Shown here piece after piece: positions 7,803 to 13,612 of a stretch of DNA of 14,522 nucleotides. Origin of the DNA: Ekhidna sp. (GTDB lineage Bacteria > Bacteroidota > Bacteroidia > Cytophagales > Cyclobacteriaceae); contig JAPPDO010000135.1 in assembly GCA_028821635.1 (NCBI GenBank), positions 1-14,522 on the forward strand, in the 5' to 3' direction. The notes below the pieces were generated by a model. That model was not told the origin of the DNA. It ran no database searches and was given only the letters and a program-made list of their open reading frames with translations. The position numbers and the translations under genes were made by a program. Position 1 is the first letter of the stretch. Every line of letters starts with the position of its first letter.

Positions 7803-10202
7803 CTAAAAAGTGTATGAAAGACCTAAACCAACAGTGGTGGGGGTATTTGGAAATCTTAAGTTATTAAATCCAAACTCTGCCGTTGGAAAAAACTCTTGAT
7901 TAAATGCTGTATCAAAAATGTTGTTTGCCCATATCGTAACACCCATTTTGCTGAAGGTAAACTCCGTCCGTGCATTAACCAATGTATATGGCTTCTGTTG
8001 ATACTCTTCCAAAGGATCCCAATAAAGTGTACCTCTGGTATCGGCATTTACATGAATCGTCGCCCCTGAGGTCTCACTAAAATTGATATAAGCGTTTGCT
8101 CCAATTTGGAATGTACTCTTTACAGTAAATGGAGAGGTGTTACCGCTTACATTTACATCATCGTGTGTATTGTAATCAAAGGCTGCGGCATTAGTCAATA
8201 AGTTATAAGTCCCTTCTTGGATTTCACCATTATTAAATCCAACGCTTGCAAAAAAGTCAAGACTTTTGGTAGCTCTGAATTTTAATTCTGACTCAAATCC
8301 TGAGATAGTGGACTCTTTCAAATTATAAATTCCTAACAACGAAGGTGTTAAAGGAATAAAAGTGTACTGCTGTTGATTTTCAAATGAAATATAATAAGCT
8401 GCGTTGTTAAAGATGATTCGGTCATTTAGGAAACTTGTTTTAAGCCCTATTTCAAAGTTATCGGTAAATTCTGCTTCGTAGGTTTTGTCAAATTTTACGG
8501 TTGTCTCAGAATTAAATCCACCGGCTCGGTATCCTCGACCATAGTTACCATAGGCCAAAACATTGTCCGTAGCAGCATAAGCAATTGAAAACTTAGGCTG
8601 TGCAACTGTAATGTCATTCTCAATGGATGTATTTGTGATACGGGAGTCATTGGTGAGTTTATCATTATCAACCCTAATTCCTGCGGAGACAGTCAGCTTA
8701 TCGGTAAGATAGAAATCAAAAAATGCAAATGCGGCAAATGTTCTGATTGTATTATCGTCATTATTTCCGACTAAAGGAACATCACTGTAGTTAGCATTCT
8801 CCGCAGAAGCATCAATAAATCCACCATCATAGTATGTACTGTTTAAAAATGTTGATGTGTTTAAATAACGCTTACTGTTCTGAAATAAAGTACCGAAGGT
8901 ATAACCGATTTTCTGATCTTCACTATTGTTTGAAGTTAAGCGAAACTCTTGGCTGAATGTGTCTGAATTTGAAGTTTGAGCTACCTTACTGAAAGCATAT
9001 TGAGAATAGTCATTTTCTCCGATATAGTATCTTCTGGTCGCATTGAAGGAAGTGACGGATTGAAATCTGAATTTAGATAGGTTTCCTTCTATTTTAAGGC
9101 TGCTTAAAGAGTTAGAAAGTTCGGAGTCACCTTGTACATCGCCAAAAGGTTCATTTGAAAGGTTATCATCGGCAAGCACCGGAATGGAAGAGTCAAAAAT
9201 ATCCATTTTTGTTACGTAATAATTCCCCCCTGCCTTTACGTTGAAGTTGTCCTGGACGTAAGTAGCCGACCAGCGAGGATTAAAGCGATATTTAAGTTTG
9301 CCTCTGCCATTCCACTCATCATAAAAATCTACCTTTTCATTAAGAAAAGTATTATTGATTAAGCCATCAAAAGTTTCAAAATTCCCGGCAATGCTATAAT
9401 AAAATTCATCATTCACAATGGCTCCGGAGGACAATAAGCCACCTCCGATAAGCCCTCCGTTTCCGGTTCTGCCCATTATCTTGGTGGTATTGAAGTTTGT
9501 AGGGTCTTTTGTGATAATGTTAATAGCACCGGCAATAGCATTCTTTCCGTAAAGTGTGCCTTGAGGGCCTTTCACAAATTCCAACAGGTCAATGTCATAC
9601 AGTGACAGATTCATTGCGCTGGCATCGGGTAATGTCATCCCATCAATCACGATAGCAACAGGGGACTCCGCATTTCTAATTTGGGAGATCCCTCTTACCG
9701 TCAGGAAATTGACACCGGGCTGTTGTGCCTGATTGAACGTTACATTGGAAATTTGTGATGTGAAGGTTTGAATATTGTCAATACCATTTATTTCCAAAGA
9801 TTCTCCCGTCATGGCAACAGTCGTTTCAGGGAGTCGTTGAATGGATTGGACCCTGATACGTGCCCTGCTTGACACCGGAGAGAACCCCTCTACCTCAACC
9901 GTCTGTAGTCGGTTTGCATCTGTTTTGAGTGAAACTGTAGTATAATCTCCCGTAATGACGACGGTTTGGCTTTCAAACCCTACGTAAGAAATTTCTATTT
10001 CATTTGACGCTTCAGTGATTGTGAGTATAAATTCACCATTATAATCTGTGATAACACCATTACCGGAGTTCCCTTTTTCAATAACAGTAGCACCGACGAG
10101 CGAATTGCCTTCATCATCTAAAATCTTTCCTGCTATCACTTTGGTTTGCCCCAAAGACAGGAAGGGAATAAAACAAAATATCAAGATATAAAAACGCTTC
10201 AT
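7803..10202 (-). CDS. TonB-dependent outer-membrane receptor with carboxypeptidase-regulatory-like N-terminal domain
   Basis: A 799-residue outer-membrane transporter. Residues 1-18 are a signal peptide (MKRFYILIFCFIPFLSLG, cut probably before Q19). Residues 22-97 form a carboxypeptidase-regulatory-like Ig fold, including GKILDDEGNSLVGATV and YNGEFILTI. TVEVEGF near 101 is a plausible TonB box. The plug follows (about 120-232) with NFLTVRGI, VAIVIDGMTLPDA, IDLLEFVKGPQGTLYGKNAI and AGAINIITKDP. The rest is a beta-barrel with many aromatic strand ends, closing with the terminal sequence LGLSYTF. It is shorter than SusC-type receptors (about 1000 residues) and no SusD lipoprotein gene is beside it, so it resembles general receptors such as those for siderophores or cobalamin. 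Being the first gene of the hyu block, with only 28 bases to hyuA, it probably imports the pathway's substrate. An iron or vitamin ligand is not excluded. Confidence 0.92.
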   Translation of the reverse strand: MKRFYILIFCFIPFLSLGQTKVIAGKILDDEGNSLVGATVIEKGNSGNGVITDYNGEFILTITEASNEIEISYVGFESQTVVITGDYTTVSLKTDANRLQTVEVEGFSPVSSRARIRVQSIQRLPETTVAMTGESLEINGIDNIQTFTSQISNVTFNQAQQPGVNFLTVRGISQIRNAESPVAIVIDGMTLPDASAMNLSLYDIDLLEFVKGPQGTLYGKNAIAGAINIITKDPTNFNTTKIMGRTGNGGLIGGGLLSSGAIVNDEFYYSIAGNFETFDGLINNTFLNEKVDFYDEWNGRGKLKYRFNPRWSATYVQDNFNVKAGGNYYVTKMDIFDSSIPVLADDNLSNEPFGDVQGDSELSNSLSSLKIEGNLSKFRFQSVTSFNATRRYYIGENDYSQYAFSKVAQTSNSDTFSQEFRLTSNNSEDQKIGYTFGTLFQNSKRYLNTSTFLNSTYYDGGFIDASAENANYSDVPLVGNNDDNTIRTFAAFAFFDFYLTDKLTVSAGIRVDNDKLTNDSRITNTSIENDITVAQPKFSIAYAATDNVLAYGNYGRGYRAGGFNSETTVKFDKTYEAEFTDNFEIGLKTSFLNDRIIFNNAAYYISFENQQQYTFIPLTPSLLGIYNLKESTISGFESELKFRATKSLDFFASVGFNNGEIQEGTYNLLTNAAAFDYNTHDDVNVSGNTSPFTVKSTFQIGANAYINFSETSGATIHVNADTRGTLYWDPLEEYQQKPYTLVNARTEFTFSKMGVTIWANNIFDTAFNQEFFPTAEFGFNNLRFPNTPTTVGLGLSYTF

Positions 10203-10227
10203 AATAAATTATTTTTCAATTTGTGTT

Positions 10228-10235
10228 CAAACTTA
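10228..10235 (-). promoter_or_regulatory. Candidate -7 box of the receptor-hyu operon
   Basis: On the minus strand this reads TAAGTTTG, an exact match to the Bacteroidota -7 consensus TAnnTTTG, 26 bases upstream of the receptor ATG. No clear TTG is found at the usual -33 distance. One arm of the spaced inverted repeat (10248-10261) occupies that position, which would fit a promoter that depends on or is blocked by a regulator. Confidence 0.4.
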
Positions 10236-10247
10236 GAGACATCTGAA

Positions 10248-10316
10248 GGATTCATTCCATTGTTCCTGTTACTTAAAAATTATTTTAAAATACCTGGAAA
10301 TTAAATGGAATAATCC
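10248..10316. promoter_or_regulatory. Spaced inverted repeat in the divergent promoter region (candidate operator pair)
   Basis: The left arm ggattcattccatt (10248-10261) and right arm aatggaataatcc (10304-10316) are inverted copies of each other, differing by one extra base in the left arm, with 42 bases of very AT-rich sequence between. The left arm covers the expected -33 region of the receptor promoter. The right arm directly abuts TACCTTGG (10317-10324), a one-mismatch match to TAnnTTTG for the divergent gene starting at 10340. The arrangement suits one regulator controlling both directions, possibly by looping. The regulator is not identified. Confidence 0.45.
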
Positions 10317-10339
10317 TACCTTGGACTCAAAAAAAGTTA

Positions 10340-11677
10340 ATGAATATTAGAGGATTACAAATCTCAATCGACTTACTGTTGAGCCTTCATCAGGAGTTAT
10401 TACTTGCCTTTTCAAAACTTTATTCTTTAGAAACAAAGACGCTAACGGTATTTCAACTGTATGGTTTTGGTCAGTATAGTGAGGATAAGCCTAGCCTGAA
10501 GAGCTTCATAGCTGAAATTACAGGACAGCAAATCAACGGTAAATACCTTTATAATAAGGTAAAAGAAGTAGAAAGAGGCAATAGTCAGACGGTAAAACTA
10601 AGAAGAGACTATCTCTCACTCCTGATTCTTACTGCCGGATATGAAAGCTATACACACTATCTGGAAGAATCCCCATTTGTGAATAGAGAGATACGTGAAA
10701 AAGAAAGAAGCGATGTTAATCAAAAGCATGACGAAAGCAATACCGTTTATTATGTTGGCTATTATGTGGAAGACCGCAGGTATTATGTAAAATCTAAGTT
10801 TACTATCCATAACCTGAAAACCGCAACATGGGAAATCTTGTACTGGGAAAATGACTACCAACCATCATACTACACTTATTTTGGAAAATGTGTCCCTATT
10901 GGTGAAAGTGCTTTATCGTTTTACTTCAACAAAGAAAATTCCAGTCTTAATAAAGAATGTTTTGTTAACATATTCTATGGCAACAACATGCAGATTAAAC
11001 CTATTTTATTAGGGGCATACTGCGGTTTTTCACGAAGTAATAGCCCGGTGATTGGTAAATTAATTTTTGAATATGCAAAGGACGCAGAAGAACAGGAGAA
11101 AAAAGCACTCAGTAAAGAAATTAACCCCATTTTTCACCATTATCTCTATTCTCAGCGAATGGAGGTTGCTAGTGTGCTTCCTCACAAGGATACGGATTTA
11201 TCCAATTCACTAAATAGAATCAGTATCGTTCATTTCCTAATTGGTAAGTATCTGGGTTTTTATCTTGACAGAAACAACTATTTAATCCCTGTGTCCTTTG
11301 AAGTTTTAAACGACTTAGCTGAAATCAAACTCAAGATCAATAACACGAGTCTCAGCGGAGTTGGGAGAATAAATAGCATGGAGAATAGTTTAATTTCGGA
11401 GTTCAGTGGAGAGAATCATTCCTATTCACAATTTTCTCTCCAAGTGCAGCCTTTAGAAAGAGACCTTTTTCTAGGGCATAGTTTAGTGTATGGAGCCAGT
11501 GTTTTGAATGGAAGAGTGCTTCTTTGGAAAAACAATCAGAAACTCCAGGAATTTATGCAAGAAAGCCAAGAGTTTTATCTCAATAAAGCTGATTTGGATA
11601 ACCACTTGGCTCAAAAAATTACAGAGTATTTGGCTCCCGATAATTTCAGAACATCCGTAAACAAAAATTTATCCTGA
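10340..11677 (+). CDS. Uncharacterised protein with duplicated beta-rich domain, divergent from the receptor-hyu operon
   Basis: I do not recognise a named family for this 445-residue protein. It has no signal peptide or membrane segment. Residues 1-110 are helical and contain SLKSFIAEITGQQINGKYLY (52-71) and VKLRRDYLSLL (85-95), then a GYESY motif (100-104); this could be a small helix-turn-helix-like or docking domain. Residues 136-243 and 299-397 are beta-rich and align with each other: YYVG with GFYL, SKFTIHNL with VSFEVLND, and the glycine-rich ends (LLGAYCGFSRSNSPVIGKLIF with LGHSLVYGASVLNGRVLLW), indicating an internal duplication. A charged linker lies between (about 244-275). It is the only plus-strand gene in the central region and starts 137 bases from the receptor start, with a spaced inverted repeat between. 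A substrate-sensing regulatory role is an inference from position. The ATG at 10340 is the only sensible start. Confidence 0.8.
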   Translation: MNIRGLQISIDLLLSLHQELLLAFSKLYSLETKTLTVFQLYGFGQYSEDKPSLKSFIAEITGQQINGKYLYNKVKEVERGNSQTVKLRRDYLSLLILTAGYESYTHYLEESPFVNREIREKERSDVNQKHDESNTVYYVGYYVEDRRYYVKSKFTIHNLKTATWEILYWENDYQPSYYTYFGKCVPIGESALSFYFNKENSSLNKECFVNIFYGNNMQIKPILLGAYCGFSRSNSPVIGKLIFEYAKDAEEQEKKALSKEINPIFHHYLYSQRMEVASVLPHKDTDLSNSLNRISIVHFLIGKYLGFYLDRNNYLIPVSFEVLNDLAEIKLKINNTSLSGVGRINSMENSLISEFSGENHSYSQFSLQVQPLERDLFLGHSLVYGASVLNGRVLLWKNNQKLQEFMQESQEFYLNKADLDNHLAQKITEYLAPDNFRTSVNKNLS

Positions 11678-11709
11678 CTTTTAATTGAGTGGAGATCGTC
11701 GTATTTTAA

Positions 11710-11820
11710 CCTTGTATTGATAAATCCATGATAAATCGTGAAACTACAATATATGTTTGCTATGACAAGACATGCAGGCTGCCAATAACAACTCTTGAAG
11801 AGACATTAGAACAACTCTGA
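11710..11820 (+). pseudogene. C-terminal remnant of a YyaL/DUF255-type thioredoxin-domain protein gene
   Basis: After an in-frame stop at 11707-11709, this piece encodes 36 residues containing TTIYVCYDKTCRLPITTLEE and ending LEQL before a TGA. It closely resembles the extreme C-terminus of DUF255/YyaL-family proteins (about 670-700 residues), which typically end in a YVC-x4-C-x-x-P-V/I pattern followed by an LxxLL-like tail. No other part of such a gene is visible upstream, so the 5' end was lost at a junction near 11700. The match rests on a short motif only. Confidence 0.5.
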
Positions 11821-11850
11821 AGATCGTCAAAATCTTATTGAAATACGCAG

Positions 11851-11924
11851 GAGTCATACTACTTCTCCTGCTAAAAGGAATGTTTACTTACTGTCTTTCC
11901 TTTGAGGCGGGCGGGGGGGGGGGG
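11851..11924. repeat. G-rich interspersed repeat, copy 2, with a G12 tract
   Basis: Bases 11851-11905 are identical to 1-55. Copies 1 and 2 then diverge slightly (tttgaagtgg in copy 1, tttgaggcgg in copy 2), and a run of twelve G follows at 11913-11924, compared with eight in copy 1. The right-hand string ggttagtttaattc of copies 1 and 3 is not conserved here. The copy lies 71 bases beyond the antitoxin stop, so, as with the other two copies, it is 3' of a minus-strand gene. Confidence 0.85.
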
Positions 11925-11995
11925 TATGGTTTCTATTTGAATAGTGTTTGCTATACCTCTTCTCTAACGTACATGATGCACGTCGCTGCCTGCTT

Positions 11996-13135
11996 TTATT
12001 TTAATGTTTTGTCTATTTTGGTTTTAACCGCATAAAAATTCCTTTCATGACAAACTCGTCCAAGTAAAATTGCAGGATTGATATTGGAACGGTTGCCCAA
12101 ATCAATTATCTTATCTATCTTATCTTCATTTAATGGTAAGTGATCTTCAGTGATTTCCTTCCATATTTTCGATGGAATTAATTTACGTCGAGCGAAACTG
12201 TCAGCTTCTTTTTCAATTGCACTTTCTTTTTTGTCTTCGTATAAATCAATAAAGTCAGCCTCTTTATCTTTTGATAGATGTTCCGTTATATGCCCTATTT
12301 CGTGCATAATCGTAAAAGCAAAGTTATCTATGCGATTATGCCTTAACGTCAGTGCGATTGCCGGATTTTGGTCAGACCAAAAAGCGTATCCGTCAACGGG
12401 TGTCTTTTCAAATTTTGAAATCGTTATGAACTTGACTCCGAATTGATTAAGAATGCGTTTTGTTTCGTTAACGGTGTTGTTATTTTCGTAAAATACGTCA
12501 TTGAGCTGTAGACATAATTGGTCTGTATTTTCTAAATAAAACGTATTTACTTCCTGATGACGTGCTTCAAAAGATGCTAAAGAACTCCAGGCAAGCATAT
12601 TTTTATTATCTATCTGAAGTTTCTCTGATATACGATAAAAAGCAAATTTATTTTCAGCTTCAGCTACAGAGTTAATTAAACCATCTATTGACGACACTTT
12701 ATAAATGGACATTATTCTTGCTATATCATCTTTAAGTGAATCGGTTAAATAGTTGTGTTTTTTGAAAAACCTGACAGGTACATATTTTTTAATCACATCC
12801 CATATTTCAATATTTTTTACTTTTTCAATATTCTTTTCTTTGATTCTTGCCAGATCAATTTCGTATTGTGTTTGAAACCTCATCCAATAGTCAGCGGGAA
12901 TGTCCAATATCTTTTCCAGAATTACTGCGAAATCAGCGGTAAGAGGTCTTTTGCCTTTAATTATTTCATTTAAAAATGATGCTTTTACTCCAAGTTCTTT
13001 AGCCAAATCCTTTTGATTGATATCTTCACGAGCATCTAATTCATCTTTGATTAAAATGCCCGGGTGTGTTGCCTCATAAGGTATTATGCGGTACCCCGTC
13101 GGACGTATCCACGCCGGATTGCTCTGCGTTTTCAT
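11996..13135 (-). CDS. higA: HigA-type antitoxin with ImmA/IrrE-type metallopeptidase domain
   Basis: A 379-residue cytoplasmic protein with two domains. Residues about 20-90 are a HigA-type XRE helix-turn-helix, with THPGILIKDELDAREDINQK followed by DLAKELGVKASFLNEIIKGK (43-62), and continue to DIPADYWMRFQTQYE. Residues about 230-325 are an ImmA/IrrE-type zinc peptidase domain: MHEIGH (277-282) gives the HExxH zinc site, and IEKEADSFARR (307-317) supplies the downstream glutamate and helix. Together these make the long, fused class of HigA antitoxins. The gene follows the toxin with 8 bases between stop and start, the usual higB-higA order. Such antitoxins bind the toxin and repress their own promoter; the peptidase part may control stability under stress. 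The ATG at 13135 gives the expected short extension before the helix-turn-helix. Confidence 0.9.
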   Translation of the reverse strand: MKTQSNPAWIRPTGYRIIPYEATHPGILIKDELDAREDINQKDLAKELGVKASFLNEIIKGKRPLTADFAVILEKILDIPADYWMRFQTQYEIDLARIKEKNIEKVKNIEIWDVIKKYVPVRFFKKHNYLTDSLKDDIARIMSIYKVSSIDGLINSVAEAENKFAFYRISEKLQIDNKNMLAWSSLASFEARHQEVNTFYLENTDQLCLQLNDVFYENNNTVNETKRILNQFGVKFITISKFEKTPVDGYAFWSDQNPAIALTLRHNRIDNFAFTIMHEIGHITEHLSKDKEADFIDLYEDKKESAIEKEADSFARRKLIPSKIWKEITEDHLPLNEDKIDKIIDLGNRSNINPAILLGRVCHERNFYAVKTKIDKTLK

Positions 13136-13143
13136 TTTGCTTC

Positions 13144-13464
13144 TTATTTGTAGTGATTACTTAATTCAATAATTGAACAAATTGTGATACAGTTAGGCCC
13201 TTCACTTTCAACAGATGAAGTAAATTCAATTCTGTACTTTTGGTCAACTCTGACTGATTCAATTCCTTTTTTATCTCCTTTTAATTTTTTATAATTCAAA
13301 CTTTTAAGTTTAAATAAGTCTTCAATTTTTTCAGCAGCTTTCAATTTATCAATTGTATTTTTATATTTTCTGATAATAACTTTTTGAAAGCGATGTTTTT
13401 TACTTTTAGCCTTACCATCTTCATAAAGTTCTTGTAAATACTCCTCTTCGAATCGTATGTCCAT
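13144..13464 (-). CDS. higB: HigB/RelE-type toxin
   Basis: A 106-residue basic protein of the RelE/HigB ribosome-dependent mRNA endonuclease family. The C-terminal half carries the diagnostic pattern LNYKKLKGDKKGIESVRVD (56-74), QKYRIEF (75-81) and the ending IIELSNHYK (98-106). The N-terminal MDIRFEEEYLQELYEDGKA and the central helix (about 24-50, RKYKNTIDKLKAAEKIEDL) fit the family's helix pair. It is the first gene of the operon with the HigA-type antitoxin and has a candidate promoter and operator just upstream. It is probably intact. Confidence 0.9.
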   Translation of the reverse strand: MDIRFEEEYLQELYEDGKAKSKKHRFQKVIIRKYKNTIDKLKAAEKIEDLFKLKSLNYKKLKGDKKGIESVRVDQKYRIEFTSSVESEGPNCITICSIIELSNHYK

Positions 13465-13488
13465 AGATGGTTACATCTTTCCACATAG

Positions 13489-13531
13489 CAAAGATAAAAA
13501 CAAATATTTTTTATTCACTAATTAAGTGAAT
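13489..13531 (-). promoter_or_regulatory. Candidate promoter and operator of the higBA operon
   Basis: On the minus strand TATCTTTG (13489-13496) matches the Bacteroidota -7 consensus TAnnTTTG exactly, 24 bases upstream of the toxin ATG. A palindrome, attcact-aatta-agtgaat (13513-13531), lies 16 bases further upstream and covers the expected -33 region, for which no separate TTG is evident. Antitoxins of this type repress their own operon, so the palindrome is a reasonable binding site. Confidence 0.5.
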
Positions 13532-13540
13532 TTTTTAAAC

Positions 13541-13584
13541 GTCTTTCCTTTGAAGTGGGGGATGGGCATGGGTTAGTTTAATTC
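13541..13584. repeat. G-rich interspersed repeat, copy 3 (core only)
   Basis: The 18 bases gtctttcctttgaagtgg (13541-13558) equal 43-60, and ggttagtttaattc (13571-13584) equals 74-87, with a G-rich spacer of similar length between. The first 42 bases of copy 1 are absent. It lies 28 bases beyond the stop of the restriction-type gene, again 3' of a minus-strand gene, and upstream of the higBA promoter. Confidence 0.8.
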
Positions 13585-13612
13585 TCACATTTTCCAAATT
13601 GTCTTATGTTAT

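Larger units (their letters stand above)
11678..11995. other. Intergenic stretch of 318 bases: gene remnant plus repeat
   Basis: Between the 445-residue protein and the 3' end of the antitoxin gene there is no intact gene. It contains the YyaL-type C-terminal remnant (11710-11820) and repeat copy 2 (11851-11924). The 8-mer agatcgtc occurs twice, near 11693 and 11821. I see no convincing rho-independent terminator, although the genes on each side converge here. Confidence 0.6.

Noticed and set aside
7803..10202. SusC-type polysaccharide receptor
   Set aside because: The protein is about 200 residues too short and has no adjacent SusD-type lipoprotein gene. General TonB-dependent receptor is the safer call.
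11838..12035. 65-residue plus-strand frame starting with TTG and a hydrophobic stretch (KYAGVILLLLLKGMFTY)
   Set aside because: It is the repeat read through its G12 tract and then antisense to the antitoxin gene. The same frame in copy 1 hits a stop after the G tract. The TTG start is unusual and no family is recognised.
13513..13536. Hairpin followed by a T-run, as in a rho-independent terminator on the plus strand
   Set aside because: No plus-strand gene ends nearby. The higBA transcript starts just beyond it on the minus strand, so an operator reading fits better.
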